From assembly GCA_013368315.1 (NCBI GenBank), contig JAACJM010000037.1:62001-126000 (forward strand): a stretch of 64,000 nucleotides of DNA. Reading direction: 5' to 3'. The position numbers and the translations under genes were made by a program. Below the pieces are notes generated by a model. The model had not been told where the DNA came from. It worked only from the letters and a program-made list of their open reading frames with translations, and did no database searches. Shown piece after piece: positions 1 to 11,896 of the stretch; position 1 is the stretch's first letter; every line of letters begins with the position of its first letter. Origin of the DNA: Tetrapyrgos nigripes. Lineage: Eukaryota > Basidiomycota > Agaricomycetes > Agaricales > Campanellaceae.

Positions 1-429
1 AATGCCATGGCTTTGGCCGTGGTGAGGGTTAGAGATGCTGTTAGGAAAGTTCAGGGATATTGAAAGGCATGGAAGTGCAGCTCCGTATGCGTGTATGTCT
101 GGACAAATATTGCAAGATGGAATAAGTACTATCCACAACATTTGCTTCATGTTCATATCATGTAAATATGCTGCTTAGGTCTTTTGATGTGACATGAAGA
201 TGTGACAACATCGTACTTCTCTTTCTTTTTGTTAACAAACTTCAGTTACACCCACGATGACTCAAGTTCTCTAAACTGAAGATGAGATGAACCGGGCCCA
301 GACAGATGTGAAATGAGCCCAACGGAATTGCCAAGAGGGCTTGAGACTATCATGAGAAATTGTAACAGGAAGGACAAGTAACTAACGAGGATGACTGGAG
401 AAGGAAAGAGCTGATAACTGACCGAGTAC

Positions 430-1896
430 TGAGTAACCTAAATACCCGGTTACCAGAAGAAGAGAAGACTTGCCTCGCCATGAAATGTGATCGTAGCGAT
501 GTTGTGGTCGCATTGTTAGACGCAAAAAACTATACATCGCCAGGCATTGACAGTGCAACAGATCCACCATAACCAAGCTGGTTTCGTGCCAGGAAGACAA
601 ATAAGTGACCAAACGAAACGATACGAATGGTAATGGCCTCAGCAGAACAAACAGGACAAAATGGGTTGCTAATATCCCTTGATCAAGAAAAAGCTTATGA
701 TAAGGTAGATCATGAATACCTCTGGAAGATGCTAAGTTGAGAAGTTTGCCTTCCCAATAGAATTTATTAAGACTATACAACACCTATATAGAGACGTCAG
801 TTATGGTAAATGGTGTTCAGAGCGAAACATACAACGTAATAAGGGGAGTCAGACAAGGAGACCCTTTATCCTGCCTCATCAAGTTTGACCTAGCCATAGA
901 ACCCCTAGAGCCGTGATGCTAAGGAACTCGAAACTACAAGGATGTAATATTCTAGGGGCTGCAGAGAGACTAATAGCTAACCTTTTCACGGATGATTCAA
1001 CGGTCTTTCTAGCGGCCACAGATAACTTTGCAGACCTTCAGCTTACATTAGATGAATGGCACACTGCGTCAACAGCAAATTTTCATGTTAACAAAACCAT
1101 TATAGTCCCAATTGGAACGGAAGAATATAGACGTACTGTGATCAATACAAGGAGAACGAGTCCGTACCAGTATGGAACAAGCCCATACCTTGATTCTCTC
1201 CCCCTAATCTACACATAGCAAAAGAAGGAGAAGCAGTGAGAATCTTGGAAGCTTGGCTTGGAAATAACATTAATGCAAACCAAATATGGGCGCCAACAAT
1301 AGAGAAAATTGACAGAGTTTTGGAAAGATGGGCGAAAGGTTCACCCATGATGGAAGGACGAGAGCTCATAGTCCAAATGTTCGCTGGGGGTATGTCCCAA
1401 ATCCTAACGCAAGTACAAGGTATGCCGACCGATCACGAAGTCGAAAAGTGCCTATCAATACGTGTACATGCAAGCAAGTATATATATCTGGGATGAAAAA
1501 GATAAGAACCCACTAAGTAAAGATACAACATACCTGGATATCAAGGATGGCGGAAGGGCTGTTTTGGATATATCTAAATTTTGGACCAGATCGTCCCTTA
1601 TGGGAGCTATCATGGCAGACTCACTACTAGCTGCGAATACACCAGCCTCGGAAAACAACCTACTAACGTCATTCATTAAGCAAAATTGCTTTTTACAAAC
1701 TTGGTCAACTAGTACTAGCCCGCGATCCTCACAAGTTCCTGAACTACGAAATATGATTAGTACTGGGAAGAAATATGGGCTGCGAATAGAGGGACTGTAT
1801 ATGTGGACCGAATGGTGGGAGGGTGTCGAACACACAGCAGGCCTAGGTGTGTTCCTCTCTTTTGTTTCCCTTCATTTACTTAAGCGACCGACATAG
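430..1896 (+). pseudogene. Degenerate non-LTR (LINE) retrotransposon, reverse transcriptase part
   Basis: Pieces of a LINE-type reverse transcriptase can be read in order across several frames. Near 450-560 there is an RT N-terminal region (LPEEEKTCLA, then NYTSPGID). At about 571 QAGFVPGRQISDQ follows. At 661-735 the first catalytic block reads LISLDQEKAYDKVDHEYLW. At about 850 the RQGDPLS block follows. At 979-1010 NLFTDDSTVFL is the F-x-D-D form of the catalytic YxDD box. At 1236-1450 the thumb/connection region has LERWAKGSPMMEGRELIVQM and a GGM..ILTQVQGMP stretch, typical of basidiomycete LINEs. The sequence between SPGID and QAGF is missing, and stops and frame changes occur throughout, so the copy is dead. 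No endonuclease domain, poly-A tail or TSD was found. The order of RT blocks makes the family call firm; the clade is not determined. Confidence 0.85.
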
Positions 1897-3030
1897 ATGG
1901 TACTCGCAAAGACTCCTCAAGGGCCCGACTGGAGTTTGGACGGCTGCTGCTAGACGTTGAAACGAGAACAGGGGTCGGTTGCAAGGTGGGTGTAATGTTT
2001 GACTCTGGGACTATGTTGGTGTAATTTTAAGTAAAATACTTCAACGTTTAGAAGCTCAAATACTTCTCAAGCTGCTCGCCAAAATACGAATCGTATTTGC
2101 ATGTCAGTTACGTGGTGAAAAACTTCATTTTTTCGGCAAACGAAAAGTCGAAAAATGTGGGGTATCGGCTGTGCCGGTATCAGCGCAACATTTGCAATTT
2201 CTGCAGTCCAAATACACCGGATCAAAAAACTTGCGTTTTGGGACACCCTATATTTGATCAGAAATGTCACCTTTTTCTTCTACTGAAATAGAATAAAAGC
2301 GTGGTGTGTATCTTCGGCAAGTTACGGCAGAAATTTGACCTATACTTCGACGGTGTTTAGGCTGCAAAAAATGTCACTATATGCGAATGAGAAAGTACTT
2401 CCTGAAATAGGTTAACTTTCTCGGTTTCGGAAACTTACGGCAAATTTTCTTGTATACCACATGGCGGAATACTGATCTGAATTACTTTGACTTTTCGCTC
2501 ATCAAATCGGACTCAAATAGGAAATCTTATTATGGTAGGGTTTTTCTCATGAAGCAAAAGTTGAATTATATTCGGCGAGTTTTTCGGTGGGGTATATGGG
2601 AAATTTTATCGCCATATATTTGAGGAGAATCTTTGCAAGAGCAAATAGTATGAATTTCATCTCGCAGAAACGGTGTGAAAAATTCGTGATTTAAGTCCGC
2701 TCAAAAATGGTTGCAAATATGGTTGGTCCACAGCAGTGATACCCCAACATGGTCGGCAGGGAGTCGTTGGAAGAAGGAAGAAGACCGTGGCTGTGCAAGG
2801 TCTAGATCTGGGCCGGACCGAGTCTTCTCTTTCCGACGGCGGGTATTCTATCCGGAAGACTCAGAATCATGTTGGGGCGTCAGTCAGATTTGCTGGAGCC
2901 TGAGACGGCACTTGGAAGACGTCGACAATTCGTCAACTAAACGTGAGCAAAAAGGTCAGAAATTCCTTCCAAGAAGACCAAGAAGGCTGAATTACACACC
3001 TTAGCCAAACCACTAGAGTCACAAGCCGGT
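1897..3030. other. No recognised gene; AT-rich non-coding stretch
   Basis: Short open frames on both strands show no motif or codon bias that I recognise. About 2040-2700 is AT-rich with recurring 'cggcaa' and 'aaaaatgtcac' words, suggesting old decayed repeat sequence. Nothing else is supported. Confidence 0.4.
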
Positions 3031-3225
3031 ATACCTAGGTTCCGTGATTCTGAGCAGATGTTATCTATTGCTGAGAAGGTGCTTGTCGTCGTCTAGAGCG
3101 ATAGTGGTGGTTTGCCGCACAACTTTTGGCAAGGAACCGGCAACGCACTGGTCCACCGCCCTACAATTGCGTGGTCCGACGCTAATTTACACGTGACCTG
3201 ACGTGTCTCACAACCGTAACACGTA
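3031..3225 (+). repeat. Dispersed repeat R1, copy a (histone-H4-upstream-like)
   Basis: This stretch shares ordered blocks with 21750-22100, 57638-57870 and 63835-64000. The shared words include TTGCTGAGAAGGTGCTTGTC, the CGTCGTC cluster, a CACGTGA word, and a GACGYGTCTC word. The match to the copy at the window's end is closest: both start with a TACCTAGG.TCCGTG word. The continuation CACAACCGTAACACGTAACG also resembles the DNA just upstream of the histone H4 gene (CACAACGTGACGCGTAACG). Confidence 0.6.
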
Positions 3226-3998
3226 ACGTCAGACTCTACGTCGCTTTTGCTGCACTTACAATAAGCGTTGGGTTGCTGCAAGGTACGGTTCGATCAATCT
3301 CGTTGACATGAGAACTTTTCTCTGCAAGTGATGAAATAATAACCAAGGGAAGGAGGAAACAAGGGAAAGAAGGTATGGGCATGAAGAGGAATCTTGGGTA
3401 CGTCTGCTATTCCGTTTGCTGTGGTCAGGGAGTCTGCCGCTCTTCTGACCAACTTCTGAATGCCAAGAACCTAGGATCAAGATGGTACAGGACAAAATAG
3501 GACGGACATGTCTACTGGTGCCCAGGCCACTATCTTTCTCCTACAGACTTAGAAACTACCCTCCATCGAGAATGAAGCATGCTGAATCAAGCAGATGCCT
3601 TCGCCCACTGGTACACGTTGTGGACAACAGTTTTAGTCACTTTTTCTCTATGCCTTGCTGTGGTGGGCGTCTTCTTCATCTTTGGTGGTATTTCGTGCTC
3701 ACACGCTTTGCCAGTCTCATCAGGCCATCTCGACATGTGGAGCACCATTCCAGGGTGTCTGTCTAGGTCTAACATGGATTGTCACTGAGGAAGTCTCTGT
3801 CTGTAGTGTGGCCCCCACTTTTGAATGTGGTGTATTGGCATGCCCCCAAGTAATTCGCCGTTGGACCCCAGTCTGCTAGGTAGCGCTCAGCAGGTGCAGC
3901 TATCGCAGTGGGGACCAACTCTGGGGTTAGGGTTGGATGTACAGGAGTGGACTTTGGAATCATTTCGTGCATCCTTGCTTTCCTGTACTCATCTATTA
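3226..3998. other. No recognised gene
   Basis: Several overlapping 60-95 codon frames on both strands, none with a recognisable domain or plausible splice structure. I see nothing supportable here. Confidence 0.4.
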
Positions 3999-4691
3999 GT
4001 ACTCCTCAAACCTCCCATTATTCAACTCATTATCACCTCATTATTTGTTCATTATTTGTTCATTCTTTCGTTTTGGCAGTGATTTTGCAATAATGAGAAA
4101 AAATAATGAACCCAAAATGGGAGGGTTTGAGGACCCTGGAGATGAGAAAAACGCAATAATGAAGAAAGACTGCATTATTCAAAGGCCTGTCGACGCAGGC
4201 CATGGTCTGCCGCTGTGAGAACGGCATTACGGCTACGTGACAGCATGTTGATAGCCGTCGGTTGCTTGTGGTCCAGACTCTTCGATCAATGAACGTCAGG
4301 ATTGAGTCGGGATGAGTCAGGTTGTCGGTGTCTGGTCTAGGGCAGTGTTGTAAGTGTCTGGGTCAAGTAAAAGATCTCCAAACAATATATTTGGTAATAT
4401 ATGTCATAATCCAATTGTAACTGTGATTTCAAGGTCTTAATTGCCTGCACAATATTTTAGATGGGAGGTTAGTTGGCTGGATATGGGCGGGATTAGGCGC
4501 TCATCCATTGGAGCAAATGTGCTGTCGGAGTTTTAATCATAAAAGAATGAGAATCGTAATAATGAACTTGAAAAAATAAGGGATGACATGTCGTATTATT
4601 TTTTCTCATTATTCGTCTTTTCTCTTGTTGCCAAGAATGAGAAAAGAATGAGATCAAGAATGAGCAAATAATGAGAAGGTTTGAGGAACAC
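3999..4691. mobile_element. Non-autonomous TIR transposon (MITE-like), TA target site
   Basis: The ends are inverted repeats. The left starts GTACTCCTCAAACCTCCCAT and the reversed right end starts GTGTTCCTCAAACCTTCTCA. Both are followed by several CATTATT/CATTCTT repeats. The flanks are TA at 3997-3998 and 4692-4693. An internal inverted copy of the left end (AGGGTTTGAGGACCCT near 4121-4136) makes the first 140 bp fold on itself. About 690 bp, no ORF, so it must move with help from an unseen element. TA duplication suggests a Tc1/mariner or pogo relative, but that is inference. Confidence 0.75.
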
Positions 4692-6311
4692 TATTGTTTT
4701 CATCTGCTCACCTTATGCCCGGCTAGCGCAGGTCCAGCAACATCCCTCAAGTGCCTAGTAGCTACTTAGGTGACTGCTACAAGGCCTCCTCTCTGACTCT
4801 GCAAAATCCAACAAGGACACCATTCTATTCCCATCACATGTCTGCAGCCCATCCTTCTAAAGGAAACGAACGTAAACTGTCCTTCTCTTCACATTTTCAA
4901 TGAGGGACAAGACTTTTCTTTCTATGACTGCAACATTGTCATTGTGGGAGGGGACATTAGTCTCTCGTGATCGAGGGTGAGTTTGTCATTACTGTACCTG
5001 TGTGGGAGTGATCAAGAAGGATGAAAAGGAAGTGGGGTTGGGACTATTCAATGTTTCCTGTCGCGTTCTGGTGGTTGTGGTATTGATGTTGGTGTATTCT
5101 AGTAAGGATTATCACACCTTCCTCCAGTTCCTCCGATGCTGATGATATTACAGAACTTCTTTGGTGTAAAGTGAACCAGTAAACCTGAGTAAACCTTCAG
5201 ATGACACTGCATTTAGAAGTGCGTGTTGCTCAAGTCTACCTTGTTTATGTGCTCAACGTTACACTTAGCTGGATATTAATGTCTGAAATGAAAGCGGCCT
5301 CTGTTGATCCAGGTCATTTGTACATAGACAATGAGTTCCAACATCCTCAGGGCTCCTGAGGATGGCTCGCTCTCGACGGTAACAACACTCAAGGTGGAAT
5401 AATCTTGATAGCAATTTGTGCTCACCAATAGTCAAACTGGAGTCACTGTGTTAGGATTACTGCTGTGATTTGAGGCTGGGAATTCGTTTGGAAGTTGGGC
5501 CGACCTTTTTCAAGAATTATTCAAGACTATCTTGTGGACTATCTTGCGTTTTAACTGACATATAACTGACCAGACTCTTCATTCTTATTTCAAGGCCCAA
5601 ATCTCTCTCCTGTGTATGATCAAAATAGACCCTGTATGAGCAAAATTCTAATTCTAGGACTCTAGCACTGTTCGTACAGTACATGTGGTTGATTATGTCG
5701 AGGCCTCAAGTCACTGTACATACCAAGGATTGAATACTGTCCAGTCGTCTTACCAGACAAAACACGAAGGGAGTATACGCCACGCAAAAAGTCGAAACAC
5801 CACACAGTTGTTACATGATTCATAACGAAATGATAGGGACAGCATGAGTAAAGGGACAGAAAATTCTGAATACAACCTGCAAGATCTCATGAGATCTACT
5901 TCAGCAAGGTTTCTGTTTGATTAATATTTGGAAATGCTTTCATTTGGACAGCTCATTATGTGCAAATGGGACCAGAATATGGCCTGTACCACATTGTGCC
6001 TCTAAGTACTTAGTACTGATTTACTATGTAGAATCATGATGCCTCTATGATCCCTACACTACATGTTGAGGTCTCATGCAATACTGATACACCATAGAAG
6101 AGCATAACCATGCTCTGAGTATGCAAAGGTGGGGAATTTTGGTCAGAAATTGAACTTCAGTCATACAACTGATTTTTTGATCATACACAATCAGAATTCT
6201 CCTGAGGTATGTATCTACTATTGCTGTAATTACTTTCACACACAACAGGGACAGTCTTTTTCATGAAAGAAATTTCTGGAGAAGTACGGCTCAACCGGGG
6301 GGAATCTGTAA
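4692..6311. other. No recognised gene; decayed intergenic DNA
   Basis: No ORF in this stretch has a recognisable domain. It is rich in stop codons in all frames. The part just before 6312 is the insertion flank of the Harbinger element. Confidence 0.4.
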
Positions 6312-6543
6312 GGCCCTGTTCTGCAAAAGGATAGGATAAGCCGATCCCCGCCAAATATATTGCGTGGGATAGGATAACAATATAAAAATCATTTCTTGTA
6401 ATATCCTGTATATTTTCATTGCTATCCAAGCCATTTGCGTTCGGTAAAACTAGATAGGACAGAGTAATAGTATTTCCAGGCACAGCATGTATCGCATGAT
6501 GCGACACCTCTGAGGGTGTCTTTGTCCCTTTCTCTCTCTTGCC

Positions 6544-7770
6544 ATGGATGACCCCACCGAAAAAGAAAATCAACCACTTCTAGAGGTGTCAGCTGCCGCT
6601 GCTGACACATCAAATGAAGTCGTTACTTCAGAATCTGTCAAGTGGCACCTTGGGAGGCCCAAAGGTTCCAAAACCAAGCCCAAGGACAACGTTACAACAA
6701 CTCCAAAGCCCAAAGAAAACCAAAACCCCCACCAAAACCTCCACTCCTCGTCCCTGTGCAAATTATAGCGCTGATGATGACAAGGTGTTGATGGCTGTCT
6801 TTTTGGATCAGAAGGGAGAGGGAAATCAGACAGACAACAGAGGTTGGAAGTCTAAGGCTATCAATGCGGCTGTCAAAGCTCTGGAGGGTAGCGAGAAGAA
6901 GAGTGGAGGTGCACCCAAGAGTCCATCAAGTATTTGTGATCATTATGACTTTGTGCGTATCTTTTTATTAATATTCCTTCTCAATATGCTTAAGGGATGT
7001 TCTCGTGCTTGTTATAGCTCAAGAATGAGTTCAAGAACTTCAACTCCCTGGCTGAGAAGTTAGGTTGGGGCTGGGATAAGGAGAACCAATGCGTTGAAGC
7101 CAGTGATGAGCAGTGGGAGACACTCATTGAGGTATAGTCATTTCATTTCATCTAGTCAATCTTTCTCACTTATGGTGTATATGATAGAGTCAGCCTCATC
7201 TGGCTTCATACAGGGACAAGACATTCCATATCTATGCTGAGATGAAGGAACTCCTTCAGGGTGCTCTTGCAACTGGCAATGAGGCTTTTCATGCTGGTGC
7301 AGCTCAAGACTCTGATTCTGACATCTCATCTGAAAGTGGCAATGAGGCTGATGTCTCTTTTGAAGATATTGCTGCTGCTACAAAGGTATGTTTTCTATGC
7401 ATCTTTCCATCAAAGACATGCTTACTATTTTCAGGGCACAAAGCGTAAAAGCTCTGCTCTTGATGGTCTGAAATCCAAGAAGCGCAGTCGTCTTGACCAT
7501 GGGGGTAAGCCTTCCACAGCAGAGTCAGTCTCTGGTATGACCCATGCAATTGACAATGTTGCCATCGCCATTGCAGCATCAGAGTCAGAGGCTGACAAGA
7601 AAGCTAAGAAGGATGCTATTCAGTTGGTTCAAGGTATGGATGGGTTATCAAAGCCAGAAATTGCCAAAATTCTTGTCCTTATCTCAAAAGATGTTTCATT
7701 TGCAGAACTTCTCCTTGAGATTGACAATGAAGAGACTCGCATGGAAGTTCTACGGGTACAACTTGCATAG
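6544..7770 (+). CDS. Myb/SANT-like protein of the Harbinger element (probable frameshift in exon 1)
   Basis: This is the DNA-binding partner protein of PIF/Harbinger elements, which helps bring the transposase to the TIRs. Proposed exons are 6544-6952, 7018-7131, 7188-7385 and 7435-7770, with GT..AG introns of 49-65 bp. Exons 2-4 are each a multiple of three. After a basic Lys/Pro-rich leader comes a Myb-like segment: an acidic start (YSADDDKVLMAVFLDQK), an RGWKSKAINAAVKALE helix and an ICDHYDF..LKNEFKNF helix. A Ser/Asp-rich linker and a helical tail (PEIAKILVLISKDVSFAE) follow. The ATG at 6544 lies in a different frame from the Myb segment. The frames cross near 6690-6715 (KPK repeats), so a 1-bp insertion or an unseen intron must lie there. 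The family is clear from context; the activity of this copy is doubtful. Confidence 0.7.
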
Positions 7771-7791
7771 ATACCGGGTAGTTTACTATAA

Positions 7792-9193
7792 TTACTGGTT
7801 GTTTATGTAGTTTTGATAGTCCTGCCACATTGCTTCTGCAATCTGATCCTGTCGAGGATTGGCTCTTTGCCTTTCAGCGGTGCTGACCCTGCTGCCAAGT
7901 AAACCTTCTTCATACTCATTATCGTTGCCCTCGTTGACACTCCCCCTAGCATTTAGGCTGCTTCCTTCAGCTTGAGACATTTGAAACACTGAAACCAGGT
8001 TCAGGTCATGTGCATCGTCAGATGGATCCCAAATGCGAATGAAGTTGTGAAGCGCACATGTTGCTGCTGGAGGAAGTTTTACTTGAGTCTTGAATGGGTA
8101 TTCGGGAGCAATTGTGAGAATTTTGAAGCGTCACTTGGAGACTCCAAAGATGCACTCTATCACGTTATGAAGCTTTGCATGCCTCAAATTGAACAATTCT
8201 TTGGCATCTCTAGGTCTACATCCAAATGTGAACACAGTCAATGAAAAGATACTAACAGACTCACCTGAGAGAGACCTGCTCCCACTCCTTTAAATGATAC
8301 CTGACTCCATGATATGGGACGAGGAGCACATCACATGATGGGAAGCCAGCATCGGCCAGATACATTTTACCTTCAGGAATCTGAAAATCTGTTCGTCGAG
8401 CATCCTCAAATACTTGCCCATCTGCAGCACTTCCCTCCCAGCCACTGAGCACATAACAGAACTTCATGTCCAATGTACATCCAGCAAGGACATTCTGCGA
8501 CACAAAACCCTTCTGATTACGAAAGCGAGAAACATCATCAGTACTGACGCGAGCATAAAAATGACATCCATCAATTGCACCAATGCAATCCTTGAAATAC
8601 GCAAAGTACTTTGGATCTGATGCAATCTCATCCAGAGTGTTACTGGAGGGGAGCTTGACATATTTGGCATACAAGCGACCAGAGACCATGTCGAGAACCT
8701 CATTGAAGTACCTGACTGAAGATAAGAACAAGCAACCAGATATAACAATGAATTGTACCGTGAAATTGTGTCTGCGCCACACTGAAACCGCTCCTGTAGT
8801 TCCCTATTCATGTTTGCAGATACCAGCACCTTCAGAAAGATTGCTACTTTCTCTGATGCAGTGATCCAGCGACTATCCTCCAGACCACAAGTTTTTCAGA
8901 GTTCCCATACCAGTGCACAGAAGACTCGCTTCTGCATTCCAAACATCCGCCTAAAGCGCTCATTGCGGCCTTGGTAGTGAATTAGCTATTGGGTCATCAA
9001 TGTCAATAAAAGTTTACAGACCTTTGAGCATCTCTTCTAGCCACATTCTGCCAGTGTAGATTTTAGAAAGAAATGGCCGTCTCTTGCGTGTTTTCACCAA
9101 TAGAGTGGTGACTGCACCTGCTGCTGCCACAACAGCCAATGCTGCAGCATGAATAGCATGTCTCTTGGTTGGATCTGTAGGGTATCGCACCAT
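7792..9193 (-). pseudogene. Harbinger (DDE_4) transposase, two nonsense codons
   Basis: Exons on the minus strand: 9193-9022, 8969-8759, 8711-8265 and 8215-7792. Together they are 1254 nt, exactly 418 codons with the stop, so this splice model fits well. The DDE_4 (PIF/Harbinger) core is clear: CIGAIDGCHF with the first Asp, KGFVSQNVLAGC, GWEGSAADGQVFEDAR, YLADAGFPSCDVLLVPYHGV with the second Asp, then ELFNLRHAKLHNVIECIFG with the last Glu and FK..APEYPFKTQ near the C-terminus. Two in-frame TGA codons interrupt it, at complement 8896-8898 (after CALVWEL) and complement 8131-8133 (within VSK*RFK). Arg is expected at the second by family comparison, so CGA to TGA is the simplest explanation. 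Confidence 0.9.
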
Positions 9194-9385
9194 GGGTGTT
9201 GCGGAATCATTGTGGAATCAAGTCTTTTATTACTGCGCGTGTATAGGGGCTATGTGCAGTCCATTGATCCGGCTCAAATAAAAATATATTACCTGTTGAA
9301 CACTAGTCCGACGCAATATCCTACATCATTCTTTGATATATCAATATTTCGGTGCTATCCTATCCTGTTGCAGAACAGGGCCTAA

Positions 9386-10575
9386 AGAGGACACCCGAAT
9401 TTCAATCATACACTCCGAATTTTGATCATACAAAATTTCGTCATGGTGCCCGCTGTGGTTCAGATTATTGGAGAAGTAGGACCTTACAATGACCTTAGCC
9501 CAAGTAAATCTCCTCTAAAAAATCATGTAGTAGAAAACAAGACGGACCATATAGCAGACGCATAACGTGTTCGAACTTCGCGCGCGCCCAACATTCACGT
9601 GATGCTGACGCATGGTGTGGACACATCATGGTTCCCCTCCCAGTTTGGAATATGAGGTGAAACTTTGGTCTAGTGGTGATGTTGAAGGTCTTAGTTTGTT
9701 TGCAGAGTGTGCAGAGGAGCGTAAAGTGTACGCTGAGTATCAACGTGATGTGCATGTGAGACTGAGGATGATGGACAATTGTACATGTAGGACTAGGTGG
9801 GAGAAGCTGCCTGCCAATTTCCTCGCTGGTGAAAGCGCTATTAAATTAGAGGATAAGACATTTGCATTTGTACAGCTTACAGTGTAGTTACAAGATGATA
9901 ATGTACTGTAATTTAAGTAAGAACACGCAACGTATTGTGGATTGCAATTTTGGAGTAAGAACACAACACATGGACCTTGGTCCAGAGTCGTGGACCTCAC
10001 TGGTACATGACCTGATTCTCCTTGAGACCTTGAGGCCTGAGCGTTATGTACTATGGATAGCTCTGGTTATTTTGGCGGTAAGTTTTATAAAAGTGCCTAT
10101 GGTTGAACCACAGCTTTTATAAAACGGTTTGCATGGTTACGCCATGGATTTTCTAAAGCCTCCACGTCATGGGGTGCCAACTCTTAAACCTCAACCACCT
10201 GCTGTGTCTCCTGAGGTGTGGAGTTGTAAATCACCTTCTGTTCTGGCTATGATAGCTCTGCGTAATATCAATTCTCTAGTAATATACTAATCTCTACATC
10301 AAGTAATGGATGCTCTCGTAATTCGCCAAGGACAGACTTAGGATTCCGTAGTTAATCTGATTCTGCTCTCGTGCCTGTAAAGGACTTAGGAAAATAGGAA
10401 GCTAACTAAATCCCTGTCAGCAAGCAAGAAGTCGCCAACCGGCGTATAATCTCAAACCCTGGGCAATACTCCAGTAAGCGGCCATTTTGTTTTCCTGATT
10501 AAAATTCAACCTGATACCATTCACTCTGCTACTCTACCCATACAAATTCCCTAAGCCTAGTTCCCAATCCCTGAA
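9386..10575. other. No confident gene; coding-like fragments
   Basis: A 91-codon plus-strand frame at 9612-9887 and a 48-codon frame at 10144-10290 look mildly protein-like but match nothing I recognise. Near 10081-10126 a short hairpin joins AGTTTTATAAAAG to CTTTTATAAAAC around a 22-bp loop, possibly a tiny MITE remnant. The right part is the 3' flank of the secreted-protein gene. Confidence 0.35.
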
Positions 10576-11896
10576 TTAACAGTTGGTGAACTTAATGTTC
10601 CACTCTGCAGCCTTCTCCTCATACTTCAACCCCTGCGCAGCCTTCACTTCAGGAGCATCCTTGTCATAACACTTAATGATGATGTGATCCGCGATCATAT
10701 GGTTGGGAATAGCCATCTGTGCACCACTTCCATACGCAGAGAACCTGATAATCGGGTACGAAGAGCCTTGCTTTGCGCCAACAGTTAGACCAGCGCTCTC
10801 AGCAGCTGCTTTACGGTTGTCCTCAAGCCTGGAGCGCATTGCAGCGTTTTGCATGTCTGCGATGACGGGTTTGCCGTTTACTTTGTCTTGAGTGAACCAG
10901 ATCTAAGAAGAAATGGGCGAGAATAAGTAGATATACCTTGCCGATTGGGATTTTGAAATAACTCACCTTCGCAAGTGCCTTCCAGTCGTCGAGCGATTTG
11001 GCGTAGATTAAACAGACTTTGTCCTTGTGAGAGTACGCGCTATAAAGACAAACAGCGGTGAGTTGGCTATCAATGTAATGACCCCGTCGACCACAAACCT
11101 ATCAAAACTCTCCGCAACATAAATCGCAACGCCCAATTCCGCCGTACGGTCCAAATGTTCAGGGTATTGACCGCTCTCGTATTCCTGAGCCAATGCGTTT
11201 TCTACACCACGGAATCCGAGGAATTCTTCACCGGCCCGGGATGACAAGGTTACGAATTCTCCATCTGAATCATCATCGTCATCGATACCTCTCTTGGGTT
11301 TACCGGTGGTGTTTGTGGAGGAACCGGTACCGTTGGTCTTGCCGCCGGGGAGAGGACAGGACTATGAGGAACAGACCAGAATCAATACAAGTTCACGAGA
11401 ATGTTATATAAAGCGCGTACATTCAATGCTTTAAACGGGAACGAGTCTTGAATCGTTGCGTTCTTCCCTCCGGTGGGGGCTGTAGAATTCCCAGGTCCAC
11501 CTGTTGGGACTGTCGAGTTGCCAGTACTAGTAGCCGTTCCAGTTCCAGTTTTCGTTCCTGTGGACGTCGAATTCGTTGTTCCGGTGGGGATCCCAGAGCT
11601 CGACGACGATGTCGTCGATATGGTAGAGCCAGTGGGTTTCGTCGAAGTCGAGCTAGTGGTACTGATACTGGTACTAGTGGAGGAGGGGGGCTTGCTCGAG
11701 CTAGTCGATGAGGAGGTTCTTGAGCTGGTTTTCTTGTTCGATGCCTATGATTTTAAGGAAAATCAAGGTTAGTAATGAATTGGAACGACATCGCCTGAGA
11801 CCTTGAACTTACTGGAGCTGCGTTCACGGTCACCTGTAAAACGGCGAGAGCGAGGAAGAGGTACAAAAGCTTGGACTTGAGCTTGTTGAACATCAT
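10576..11896 (-). CDS. Secreted Ser/Thr-rich protein with unrecognised C-terminal domain
   Basis: Five exons on minus: 11896-11813, 11744-11421, 11361-11099, 11039-10967 and 10902-10576. They sum to 1071 nt (356 aa) and all introns are GT..AG. Intron 1 has a perfect TACTAAC branch site. Residues 1-27 form a signal peptide (basic start, LLYLFLALAVLQVTVNA). Residues 29-136 are almost only Ser, Thr, Gly and Pro, a mucin-like, probably O-glycosylated spacer. A run of five Asp follows near residue 165. The C-terminal half, about residues 180-356, is a compact domain with FLGFRG, ELGVAIYVAESFD, YAKSLDDWKALAK and HMIADHIIIKCYD. The whole protein has four Cys, allowing two disulfides. The FRG..ELG..IYV spacing faintly recalls ADP-ribosyltransferase folds, but no catalytic set can be assigned, so function stays unknown. 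It is probably exported to the wall or outside the cell. Confidence 0.85.

Larger units (their letters stand above)
6312..9382. mobile_element. PIF/Harbinger DNA transposon, complete but inactivated
   Basis: Terminal inverted repeats begin GGCCCTGTTCTGCAA at both ends, followed after one mismatch by AGGATAGGATA. The flanks are a 3-bp TAA duplication (6309-6311 and 9383-9385), the target preference of PIF/Harbinger. The element is 3071 bp and carries two convergent genes, as the superfamily usually does: a Myb/SANT-type DNA-binding protein on plus (6544-7770) and a DDE_4 transposase on minus (7792-9193). They are only 21 bp apart at their 3' ends. Both TIRs are intact, but the transposase has two nonsense codons and the Myb gene an apparent frameshift. 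Confidence 0.93.

Noticed and set aside
9612..9887. A 91-codon plus-strand frame right of the Harbinger element
   Set aside because: Looks mildly protein-like but matches no family that I recognise and has no supporting splice structure.
11448..11772. Plus-strand frames rich in Val/Leu/Glu or Arg opposite the secreted protein
   Set aside because: They are mirror readings of the Ser/Thr-rich exon on minus, which has a signal peptide and consistent splicing.
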